Shown: positions 57,180-64,000 of the stretch, piece after piece | Layout of the letters: each line of letters begins with the position of its first letter | Position numbering within the stretch: position 1 is the stretch's first letter | Assembly: GCF_030413595.1 (NCBI RefSeq) | Contig: NZ_CP129238.1 | Coordinates: 1,550,001-1,614,000, forward strand | Direction: 5' to 3' | DNA from: Planococcus liqunii | Lineage (GTDB): Bacteria; Bacillota; Bacilli; Bacillales_A; Planococcaceae | DNA length: 64,000 nt | Program-made: the position numbers and the translations under genes | Notes under the pieces: generated by a model | The model's database searches: none | The model's input: the letters and a program-made list of their open reading frames with translations, nothing else | What the model was told of the DNA's origin: nothing

Positions 57180-58007
57180 ATGAAGAAATGGTACGCAGTC
57201 ATCGGCGACCCAATCGCACATTCCTTGTCGCCTTTTATGCACGATTTATGGTTTGAAGAGCATGGAATCGATGCAACTTATATACCTATCCACGTTCAGC
57301 CGTTTGAACTGGAAAACGCCTTTCATTCCATGAAAGCTTTGGGCGTCAGCGGCTTTAATATTACCTTGCCGCATAAACAGTCCGTTATCCCGTTTTTGGA
57401 CAAACTGGATGAAACAGCTGTCATCATGAATGCAGTCAACACCGTCACTTACAACGGCCGCCAGTATGTCGGCTGGAATACGGACGGCGACGGTTTTGTC
57501 CGCTCGCTTTCTGCCCAGCCCATCACTCGGAATGAAAAAGTATTGGTTATCGGTGCAGGCGGCGCGGCAAGAGGCATCGCTTTTGCATTGAAGCGTGCAA
57601 ATTTCACAGACGTGACCATTACAAACCGGACGCATCGCCGTGCAGTGGAACTGGCAAATGACTGCGGCAGTTCCGCTTTGACCTTGAAAGAGGCTGAAGC
57701 GGCGCTTGGCGATTTCAGCATCATTATCCAAACGACTTCGGTCGGCTTGGCAAAAGACGAAGCGTTGCCGATCTCGCTTGAGCGGATCAGCACCGGCTCG
57801 TTAGTAGCGGATATCATTTACAATCCACTCGAAACGCCGTTTCTAAAAGCGGCCCAAGAAAAAAACTGCACCACCTTGAACGGGGTTGGCATGTTTGTTT
57901 ATCAAGGCGCCATCGCATTTGAAAAATGGACAGGTATCCAGCCCGATACAGAAAAGATGATTCAAATCATCACTGAAAAATTAGGAGGCAATTATGTTAA
58001 CAGGTAA
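57180..58007 (+). CDS. aroE: Shikimate dehydrogenase
   Basis: NADPH-dependent reduction of 3-dehydroshikimate in aromatic amino acid synthesis. The 275 residues show the shikimate-binding YAVIGDPIAHSLSPFMHD, catalytic lysine in NITLPHKQSVIPF, the glycine loop VIGAGGAARG and NRTHRRA for NADP(H). The start is ATG at 57180 after TAGGGGG. It overlaps yhbY by 14 bases. Confidence 0.97.
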   Translation: MKKWYAVIGDPIAHSLSPFMHDLWFEEHGIDATYIPIHVQPFELENAFHSMKALGVSGFNITLPHKQSVIPFLDKLDETAVIMNAVNTVTYNGRQYVGWNTDGDGFVRSLSAQPITRNEKVLVIGAGGAARGIAFALKRANFTDVTITNRTHRRAVELANDCGSSALTLKEAEAALGDFSIIIQTTSVGLAKDEALPISLERISTGSLVADIIYNPLETPFLKAAQEKNCTTLNGVGMFVYQGAIAFEKWTGIQPDTEKMIQIITEKLGGNYVNR

Positions 58008-58293
58008 ACAAAAACGCTTTTTGCGAAGCGAAGCACATCATTTAGATCCCATCTTTCAAGTGGGCAAAGGCGGCGTCAGCGGAACCATGCTGCGTCAGAT
58101 CGAAGAAGCGCTCGAAGCGCGTGAATTATTGAAAGTCAGCATTTTGCAGAACAACGAAGACGACAAACACGATGTCGCTAACCAATTGGCTGAAGGCACT
58201 TCCGCGGAGCTTGTCCAATTGATCGGCCACACGGTCGTGCTTTACAAACCATCCGTCAACAATAAACGAATCGAGCTGCCAAGAGCGAAATGA
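57994..58293 (+). CDS. yhbY: Ribosome assembly RNA-binding protein YhbY
   Basis: CRM-domain protein (YqeI) that associates with pre-50S particles. The 99 residues begin MLTGKQKRFLRSEAHHLDPI with the GKGG loop (VGKGGVSGTML), typical of the CRM fold. The RBS TTAGGAGGC lies in the aroE tail. It overlaps nadD by four bases (ATGA). Confidence 0.95.
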   Translation: MLTGKQKRFLRSEAHHLDPIFQVGKGGVSGTMLRQIEEALEARELLKVSILQNNEDDKHDVANQLAEGTSAELVQLIGHTVVLYKPSVNNKRIELPRAK

Positions 58294-58868
58294 AAAAAGT
58301 CGGGATATTGGGCGGAACTTTCAATCCGCCTCATATCGGCCATTTGATCATGGCCAACGAAGCGCTTCACGCCGTCGGTTTGGATGAAGTCCGCTTTATG
58401 CCCAATTATATTGCTCCGCACAAAGAAGTCCACGGTGCCCATGCAGCGCAGCGGCTGGTAATGACCCGGCTTGCGACCCAAGGACACAGCCGATTCCGTG
58501 TAGAAGATTTTGAAATCAGCCAAGGCGGCGTTTCGTATACGTTTGACACGATGAAAGCGATGATCCAGCGGGAGCCGGAAACAGCCTTCTATTTCATTAT
58601 CGGAGGCGACAGCATCGAAGGGCTGCCTACCTGGCACCGGATTGAAGAACTGGCGCAGATGGTCCGCTTTGTCGGAATCCGGCGCCCGGGCTATTTGCAT
58701 GAGAGCATGTACCCGGTTTTGCTGATCGACTCGCCGGAACTTCATTTGTCTTCGACAATGCTCAGGGAACGCGTCGCTGCACAAGGAACCATCAGGTTCT
58801 TAGTGCCGGAAAAAGTGGAAGCTTTTATTCGAGAGGAGCGGTTATATGGACCAAAGCATGATGATTGA
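58290..58868 (+). CDS. nadD: Nicotinate-nucleotide adenylyltransferase
   Basis: Adenylates NaMN to NaAD in NAD synthesis. The 192 residues show the nucleotidyltransferase motif GGTFNPPHIGHLIMA (HxGH at 17-20) and the late LSSTMLRERV motif. It overlaps yqeK by 23 bases. It is essential whatever the niacin supply, and lies 45 kb from niaR. Confidence 0.97.
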   Translation: MKKVGILGGTFNPPHIGHLIMANEALHAVGLDEVRFMPNYIAPHKEVHGAHAAQRLVMTRLATQGHSRFRVEDFEISQGGVSYTFDTMKAMIQREPETAFYFIIGGDSIEGLPTWHRIEELAQMVRFVGIRRPGYLHESMYPVLLIDSPELHLSSTMLRERVAAQGTIRFLVPEKVEAFIREERLYGPKHDD

Positions 58869-59421
58869 AAAAGTGAAGGAACGGCTGCCGGAAAATCGGT
58901 ACAATCATGTCAGAGGCGTTGTGGAAACAGCTGTCGCCTTGGCGGAGAAGTTCAATGTGCCGGCAGAAAAAGCGCGGATTGCGGCAATTTTGCATGATGT
59001 GGCGAAGTTTTCGGACCGGGAATGGATGAAATCGATCATCATTTCCGAAAACATGGACCCGCTGCTGCTCGAGTACCATGCAGAATTATGGCATGCTCCG
59101 GTTGGCGCCTATGTTGCCCGGACAGAATTCGGTGTGGAAGATGAAGACGTGCTGAATGCCGTCAAATACCATACGACCGGCCGTGCCGGCATGTCGGATC
59201 TTGAAAAAATCATCTATATTGCCGACCTGGTCGAACCAAACCGCAAATTTACAGGTGTTGAAGAATTGCGTCAATTACAAGATCACGGATTGGATGTTAT
59301 GATGGAAGCCAGTATTAAACATACCATCGAGTTCCTGGTATCAAAAAATCAACCGGTGTATCCGGATTCACTGAAGTGTCATCAATACTTCGTGCAACAG
59401 AAAGGGAAAGTGAAAGAATGA
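58846..59421 (+). CDS. yqeK: HD-domain Ap4A hydrolase YqeK
   Basis: Symmetrical diadenosine tetraphosphatase of the HD superfamily. The 191 residues show the metal-binding histidines and aspartates in NHVRGVVETA, ILHDVAKFSD (HD about 54), HAPVGAYVA, and a late aspartate in YIADLVEPNRKF. It is nested between nadD and rsfS with overlaps on both sides. Confidence 0.94.
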   Translation: MDQSMMIEKVKERLPENRYNHVRGVVETAVALAEKFNVPAEKARIAAILHDVAKFSDREWMKSIIISENMDPLLLEYHAELWHAPVGAYVARTEFGVEDEDVLNAVKYHTTGRAGMSDLEKIIYIADLVEPNRKFTGVEELRQLQDHGLDVMMEASIKHTIEFLVSKNQPVYPDSLKCHQYFVQQKGKVKE

Positions 59422-59756
59422 CTAAACAAACTTTACTACAAATGGCATATAGTGCTGCCGAGGATAAAAAAGCTGAGGATATCGTCGTTTTGAACATGGA
59501 AGGCATTTCATTGCTTGCCGACTATTTCATCATTTGCAGCGGTAATTCCGATCGCCAAGTGCAAGCAATTGCCAGAGAACTGATCGACCAGTCTGAAAAA
59601 GCTGGAAACCCGGTGAAAAGCGTTGAAGGATTTGACGCAGCCCGCTGGATTTTAGTCGACCTAGGAGATGTCGTGGCTCACGTTTTCCATAAAGACGAGC
59701 GTTCGTACTACAATCTTGAGCGCCTATGGAGAGAAGCACCGACAATGGAAATATGA
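59418..59756 (+). CDS. rsfS: Ribosome silencing factor RsfS
   Basis: Binds L14 and blocks subunit joining under nutrient stress. The 112 residues show the DUF143 core EDIVVLNMEGISLLADYFII, DSxx-like SGNSDRQVQAIA and LVDLGDVVAHVFH. The start is ATG at 59418, overlapping the yqeK stop (ATGA); a longer in-frame start lies inside yqeK and is rejected. Confidence 0.96.
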   Translation: MTKQTLLQMAYSAAEDKKAEDIVVLNMEGISLLADYFIICSGNSDRQVQAIARELIDQSEKAGNPVKSVEGFDAARWILVDLGDVVAHVFHKDERSYYNLERLWREAPTMEI

Positions 59757-60478
59757 GATACGGAAAATTCGCATCGGTTTATGATGAACTGATGGAAGAC
59801 ATCCCGTATGAAAAGTATGTGGAATGGGTTGCCGCTCATATCCAGTCAGGAAAAATTCTGGATCTGGCTTGTGGGACAGGCACCCTTTCACAGCTTTTTA
59901 ACGAAGTGGGCTTTGATGTAACGGCGAGCGATTTGTCGGAAGAAATGCTGACAATCGCCAGCCAGCGCTTCCAAGAGGCCGGCCAAAGCATCCCGACACT
60001 GCAGTTGTCGATGGATAATTTGGAAGGTCTGGACGGGTTTGACGCCGTTACGATTGCCATCGATTCACTTAACTATTTGGAAAAGGAAACACAGGTGCAG
60101 CAGACATTCAAAGAAGTGTTCGAAGCTTTGAATGAAGGCGGGCATTTTTTCTTTGACGTGCATTCCGTCCATAAAGTGGATGCAGTCTATATGGACAGCC
60201 CGTTTGTTTTTGACGGGGAAGACGTCGCGTATATTTGGCATACGGAACCGGGGGATTACCCGCATAGTGTCGTCCACGACATTACGTTTTTTATCCGCCA
60301 GGGCCGTTTGTTTGAACGCTTTGAAGAAATGCATGAGCAGCGCACTTATGAAATCAAAGACTATACAGCGTGGCTGGAAGTGGCAGGCTTTAAAGTGGAA
60401 TCGATTACGGCTGACTTTTCCGGTGAAGCGCCGGACGGGGAAAGCGAACGGATTTTTTTCCATGCGACAAAACCATAA
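59753..60478 (+). CDS. Class I SAM-dependent methyltransferase (YqeM-like)
   Basis: Methyltransferase of unknown substrate, 241 residues. SAM motifs visible: KILDLACGTGTLSQL (motif I, about 38-52), VTASDLSEEML (motif II) and FDAVTIAIDSLNYL. The start is ATG at 59753, overlapping the rsfS stop (ATGA). It closes the conserved yqeG-yqeM cluster, which points to a translation-related role without proof. Confidence 0.9.
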   Translation: MRYGKFASVYDELMEDIPYEKYVEWVAAHIQSGKILDLACGTGTLSQLFNEVGFDVTASDLSEEMLTIASQRFQEAGQSIPTLQLSMDNLEGLDGFDAVTIAIDSLNYLEKETQVQQTFKEVFEALNEGGHFFFDVHSVHKVDAVYMDSPFVFDGEDVAYIWHTEPGDYPHSVVHDITFFIRQGRLFERFEEMHEQRTYEIKDYTAWLEVAGFKVESITADFSGEAPDGESERIFFHATKP

Positions 60479-60492
60479 TAGGAATGACTAGA

Positions 60493-60521
60493 AACTGCCT
60501 GCGATTTGCGGGCAGTTTTTT
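60493..60521 (+). terminator. Terminator after yqeM
   Basis: AACTGCCTGC pairs with GCGGGCAGTT (one G-T) around GATTT, followed by six Ts. Confidence 0.9.
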
Positions 60522-60547
60522 ATGTCAAAATACCGATAAAAACAGCA

Positions 60548-60576
60548 TAGACAATTCCTTTCCATTAATGTACAAT
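60548..60576 (+). promoter_or_regulatory. Probable promoter of the comE operon
   Basis: TAGACA (60548-60553), a 17-base spacer and TACAAT (60571-60576). Transcription would begin near 60583, which leaves the in-frame ATG at 60568 upstream of the transcript. Confidence 0.6.
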
Positions 60577-60624
60577 TCAGACAGCTTCTATCTAATTGCT
60601 TCCTGGAGAAAAGAGGAATGCCCG

Positions 60625-61251
60625 CTGAAATTATCCGAACTCCAGAACAAGTTTGGCTGGCTGCTGATTCCGGCAGCGATAATTGTGCTTTTAGCTTTTT
60701 ACTTTTTGAATCCCCAAGAAAAACCGGAAGAAAATCTTCAGGCATCCATTGATTTGATCCAAGCTGAGCCCCCACAGCAGACGGAAACCCCCACCCAAAA
60801 TCCAGTACCAACCACCTTGATGGTCGACATTAAAGGCCAAGTAGCGAAACCCGGCGTTTATGAATTGCCGGTGGATTCCCGGATGACAGACGCCATTGAC
60901 GCGGCTGGCGGCTTTTTGGCAGCGGCTGAACCAAAAGCAATCAATTTGGCGATGAAAGTCGTGGACGAAATGGTCATTTACGTGCCGGAAATCGGCGAGG
61001 AAGCGGCCTTGCCGACGGCTCAGCCGGGCGCAGCGGCAGCAGGCAGCGCCAAAGAGGCGCTCGTCAATTTGAATAGCGCTACGGACGCCGAGCTGATGAC
61101 GCTGCCGGGAATCGGCCCTTCGAAAGCGGAAGCAATCATCGCCTACCGGACCGACAGCGGCAACTTTCAAAAAATCGAAGACTTGAAGAATGTCACGGGC
61201 ATCGGCGATAAGACGTTTGAAAAATTGAAAGACAGCATCACCGTTAACTGA
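60625..61251 (+). CDS. comEA: Competence protein ComEA, apparently CTG-initiated
   Basis: Membrane-anchored DNA receptor for transformation. From CTG 60625 the protein is 208 residues: a membrane helix (about 8-28, FGWLLIPAAIIVLLAFYF), a flexible linker, a SLBB domain (about 67-125, VDIKGQVAKPGVYELP), and a C-terminal helix-hairpin-helix pair (LNSATDAELMTLPGIGPSKA, then IEDLKNVTGIGDKTF). No ATG, GTG or TTG lies in frame near the AGAGGA site at 60612-60617; CTG is eight bases after it. The upstream ATG 60568 has no ribosome site and overlaps the -10. Confidence 0.85.
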   Translation: MKLSELQNKFGWLLIPAAIIVLLAFYFLNPQEKPEENLQASIDLIQAEPPQQTETPTQNPVPTTLMVDIKGQVAKPGVYELPVDSRMTDAIDAAGGFLAAAEPKAINLAMKVVDEMVIYVPEIGEEAALPTAQPGAAAAGSAKEALVNLNSATDAELMTLPGIGPSKAEAIIAYRTDSGNFQKIEDLKNVTGIGDKTFEKLKDSITVN

Positions 61252-61275
61252 AGGCGAGATGCGACCAATGAACGG

Positions 61276-61303
61276 TTGACGAAAATTTCCCCTCTGCTAC
61301 ACT
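61276..61303 (+). promoter_or_regulatory. Possible internal promoter before comEB
   Basis: TTGACG (61276-61281), a 16-base spacer and TACACT (61298-61303), 32 bases before comEB. Confidence 0.4.
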
Positions 61304-61335
61304 TATTTTAGACTTATTAAGCAGGAGGCAATTAG

Positions 61336-61908
61336 ATGAAGCGAATAACGTGGGACCAATTTTTCATGGCGCAAAGCCATTTATTAGCACTCAGAAGCAC
61401 CTGTACGAGACTGGCAGTCGGAGCAACGATTGTCCGGGACCGGCGCATCATGGCAGGCGGCTATAACGGCTCCATTTCAGGCGGCGACCACTGCATCGAT
61501 AAGGGATGTTACGTCGTGGATGGCCATTGTGTACGGACCATCCATGCGGAAATGAATGCCTTATTGCAATGCGCCAAATATGGTGTCAGCGTGAACGGGG
61601 CAGATATGTATGTCAGCCATTTCCCGTGCCTCCAATGTTCAAAATCCATCATTCAGGCAGGCATTGCCCGGATTTATTACGCGGCAGACTATAAAAATCA
61701 TGCCTATGCGATTGAATTGTTCGAACAGGCAGGAGTCGAAGTGGTGCAAGTCATATTTGACGAGCGGAAAATCGACTTTTTAAGTGCTGAAAAAGCGGGG
61801 CTCTACATGGAAATGCTGGAGACTTTGCGTGAAAAAGGCGGCACCGAAGAAGAACTGGCCCATTATACAGAACGGGTGAACGCATTATTCGGAGAAGTCG
61901 AAGTTTAA
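61336..61908 (+). CDS. comEB: ComEB, dCMP deaminase family protein
   Basis: Zinc-dependent deaminase-fold protein of the comE operon. The 190 residues carry the zinc and catalytic motif IHAEMNALLQC (HAE) and PCLQC (PCxxC), together with CTRLAVGATIVRD. In B. subtilis ComEB is not needed for transformation and relatives deaminate dCMP. GCAGGAGGC precedes the ATG at 61336. No clear terminator separates it from comEA. Confidence 0.94.
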   Translation: MKRITWDQFFMAQSHLLALRSTCTRLAVGATIVRDRRIMAGGYNGSISGGDHCIDKGCYVVDGHCVRTIHAEMNALLQCAKYGVSVNGADMYVSHFPCLQCSKSIIQAGIARIYYAADYKNHAYAIELFEQAGVEVVQVIFDERKIDFLSAEKAGLYMEMLETLREKGGTEEELAHYTERVNALFGEVEV

Positions 61909-61928
61909 ATCAGAATAGTTGGCTTTAC

Positions 61929-64000
61929 TTGGCGATAGCAATCGTCCTGGCTACTTTGGCAGCGCATGAAACACCGGCAACCCTTGTGTTCATGGCGCTG
62001 CTTTTTTGTTGGATGGGCTGGAAAAGGGAAGCTTTGCTGCACATGGGAATCATTGCGATCTTATCGGCCGGTTTTTTTCTGCTGCAGGAAATTCGCAGCC
62101 AGGATTCGTTTGACTACAGCCAGCCGTATGCAGGAGAACTCCGATTTGACGGTGATTATGTCATTGACGGCGACGGGCTGAGAGGGTTTGCCCGACTGGA
62201 CGGCGGCACTCGTGTCTATGCCAAATACCGCATCGCGACGGCAGAAGAAAAAGCGGCACTGGAAGAAAGTTTGTTTGAATCTTTGCTGTTTATTCAAGGC
62301 ACCTTCGAAGCCCCATCTCCGCCGTCCCATCGGTTTTCTTTTGATATGCAAAAGTATTTGGACCATAACGGGGCGAAGCACATACTGGCTGTTGAATCGA
62401 TTATCGGCGTGGAGAAGCAAGAGACGGTGATCAGCAAATTATACCGGCAGCGGCAATGGCTAAAAAAGCATATTCAGAATACGTTTCCGTCCAGTTTGGC
62501 TACAGAAGCGGAAGCGCTGCTGATTGGGGAGCAGGAAAACATGGCAAACGAAGACCGGCTCATGTACCAGACGCTTGGCATTACGCATCTGTTTGCGATT
62601 TCCGGCTTGCACGTCGCCATTCTTGTCGGCATTGTGTATTTTGTGCTCTTGCGGCTTAGGGTCCGGAAAGAAACTGCGCTGGTGCTGCTGCTTGGCATTT
62701 TGCCGGTGTATGCAGTCTTGGCAGGGGGCGCGCCTTCCGTTCTCCGTTCGGTATTTATGGTAAGCGCAGTTCTTGCTGTCCGGCTTTTTAACCTGCGCGT
62801 CTCGATTGCGCATATTCTGCTCGGCAGTTTTGTCTTCTTTATCTTATGGAACCCTTTTATGATGTACGACATCGGCTTTCAATTGTCATACGGGGCGACG
62901 TTTGGCATCATTTACTCCAGCCGCTTTTTAACAGCAGACCAATCGGCTATTAAGAGTGGCCTAATTCTAACTGCGATTTCTCAAGTGACGCTCTATCCCT
63001 TGCTTCTTTTTCATTTTTACGAAATTTCCTTGTCGGCTTTCCTGGTCAACAGCCTTTTTGTGCCGCTTTATACGCTGTTTATTCTGCCGGCAAATCTCGT
63101 GCTTCTGGCGTTGACGTTTATATTCCAGCCGGCAGCTGATATTGCGTTTGGAATATACGAACCTTTGAGGGCGTTGATTGAAAAGTTCATGGTGTGGCTG
63201 TCCGGGCTGCCATATCAAATGTGGAATCCGGGAAAGCCGGGAGCATGGATGCTGGTTGCCTTGTTTGTAAGCGTCCTACTGTTTTACAGTTTGGCGGAGC
63301 AGGGTTTCCGCTATCGGCAGTTGCTGGTGCTGATCGTTCCGGCAGTTGTTTTCACACTGCTGCCGTATGTCGATCCTGCATTGAAGGTGGCGTTTTTGGA
63401 CGTCGGGCAAGGCGATAGTGCGGTCATTGAATTGCCTTACCGGCAAGGGGTGTATGTAATTGACAGCGGCGGGCTCCTGCGTTTTGATACGGAAGAATTC
63501 AGAAAGCGGGGCAGGCCCTATGAAGTCGGCAGGCAGATTGTGGCGCCGTATTTAAAAGGGAACGGGCTGTCGTCGGTCGATGTGCTGGTATTGAGCCATG
63601 CAGATGCGGACCATGCCGAAGGGGCGGAAGAACTGTTTCCGCACCTGCGCATCAAAGAACTCCATTTATCTCCCGGATCACAGGCGGAAGGCATTATCCG
63701 GGACATCGCGCCGTTTGCGAAAGAAGCGGCCGTGCGGTTTCCGGGAAGGGGTTCGGGATGGGCGAAAGGCGGGGCAACATTCCGCTATTTGTCGCCGGCG
63801 GACGCGGAGTATGAAGGCAACAACGATTCGCTCGTGCTGCTGGTTGAGAGCGGAGAGTACCGGGCATTGTTTACCGGGGATTTGGAAGAAGCCGGGGAAC
63901 GCGATTTGGAAGCGGCATACGGGCAGGCGTTGTCCGGACTGACCGTCTTGAAAGTGGGACACCATGGCAGCAAGACATCGAGCAGCCAGGCATTTTTGGA
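61929..64000 (+). CDS. comEC: DNA uptake channel ComEC (cut by window end)
   Basis: Polytopic membrane protein forming the DNA channel in competence. The frame is open without a stop from 61833 to the window end (about 690 residues from 61929). Visible parts: N-terminal membrane helices, an OB-like region (about 60-150), the competence domain with HLFAISGLHVAIL, more helices, and the metallo-beta-lactamase part with DVGQGDSAVIE, SHADADHAEG, TGDLEEAGE and GHHGSKTSS. The start is uncertain: TTG 61929 is the first canonical codon but lacks a ribosome site. A GGAGAAG at 61891 has no usual start at the right distance, and ATT 61884 or 61887 would give a better N terminus (IRRSRSLNQNSWLYLAI). Confidence 0.9.
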   Translation, partial: MAIAIVLATLAAHETPATLVFMALLFCWMGWKREALLHMGIIAILSAGFFLLQEIRSQDSFDYSQPYAGELRFDGDYVIDGDGLRGFARLDGGTRVYAKYRIATAEEKAALEESLFESLLFIQGTFEAPSPPSHRFSFDMQKYLDHNGAKHILAVESIIGVEKQETVISKLYRQRQWLKKHIQNTFPSSLATEAEALLIGEQENMANEDRLMYQTLGITHLFAISGLHVAILVGIVYFVLLRLRVRKETALVLLLGILPVYAVLAGGAPSVLRSVFMVSAVLAVRLFNLRVSIAHILLGSFVFFILWNPFMMYDIGFQLSYGATFGIIYSSRFLTADQSAIKSGLILTAISQVTLYPLLLFHFYEISLSAFLVNSLFVPLYTLFILPANLVLLALTFIFQPAADIAFGIYEPLRALIEKFMVWLSGLPYQMWNPGKPGAWMLVALFVSVLLFYSLAEQGFRYRQLLVLIVPAVVFTLLPYVDPALKVAFLDVGQGDSAVIELPYRQGVYVIDSGGLLRFDTEEFRKRGRPYEVGRQIVAPYLKGNGLSSVDVLVLSHADADHAEGAEELFPHLRIKELHLSPGSQAEGIIRDIAPFAKEAAVRFPGRGSGWAKGGATFRYLSPADAEYEGNNDSLVLLVESGEYRALFTGDLEEAGERDLEAAYGQALSGLTVLKVGHHGSKTSSSQAFL

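Noticed and set aside
60618..60740. ATG at 60618 as the comEA start
   Set aside because: It is in another frame and reaches a stop within about 50 codons; it does not lead into the ComEA domains.
61833..64000. Frameshifted or pseudogene comEC
   Set aside because: The frame is uninterrupted through all expected ComEC motifs to the window end; only the start is unclear.

Overview
The window is a 64 kb chromosomal segment of a low-GC Gram-positive bacterium, most likely a Planococcaceae member (Planococcus/Planomicrobium-like). The evidence is gene order, which follows the Bacillus subtilis mreBCD to comE stretch almost gene for gene, together with Firmicutes hallmarks: an L27 N-terminal extension with its Prp protease, T-box leaders, CymR, ComN and 6S RNA downstream of aspS. 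It is nearly all core genome. There is no prophage, CRISPR array, rRNA or tRNA.

Layout. 1-4250: cell shape and division-site placement (mreBCD, minCD). 4271-5209: a NERD-domain gene where Bacillus has spoIVFAB. 5335-9771: ribosomal protein L21-Prp-L27 operon, then spo0B-obgE-pheB-pheA. 9825-12661: two tandem copies of an IS3-family element. 12871-20744: niaR (reverse), ruvAB-queA-tgt-yajC, comN, secDF. 20771-29702: a LapA-like membrane protein, a ~500 bp structured non-coding region, recJ-apt, an inserted beta-helix protein and a DJ-1/PfpI protein, then rel-dtd. 29788-35957: secreted amidase (reverse), T-box-controlled hisS-aspS, 6S RNA, tcdA. 36034-37430: third IS copy. 37532-44836: rarA (reverse), cymR-cysteine desulfurase-mnmA-TPR-recD2. 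45041-54096: T-box-controlled alaS, ireB-ruvX-DUF1292, mltG, an O-methyltransferase, udk-greA, yrrS, mtnN. 54101-60521: divergent pssA/psd, then the tightly overlapping yqeG-yqeH-aroE-yhbY-nadD-yqeK-rsfS-yqeM cluster. 60548-64000: comEA-comEB-comEC, cut by the window edge.

Functional themes are translation and tRNA modification (queA, tgt, mnmA with its sulfur donor desulfurase, tcdA, hisS, aspS, alaS, dtd), ribosome assembly GTPases (obgE, yqeH, rsfS), recombination and repair (ruvAB, ruvX, recJ, recD2, rarA), envelope synthesis (mre, mltG, pssA, psd, amidase), the stringent response (rel) and DNA uptake (comE, with its post-transcriptional regulator comN 42 kb upstream).

The most unusual signal is intergenic. 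Several operon 3' ends carry short arrays with an exact 20 or 21 bp period. Each locus has its own core word beginning CG (CGCACCT, CGCAAATAAA, CGCGCATAAA, CGTATTT). All three IS copies sit inside these arrays, in the same orientation and at exactly the same register of the repeat unit, each with a different 3-bp target duplication. This points to an insertion sequence that targets a periodic intergenic repeat family.
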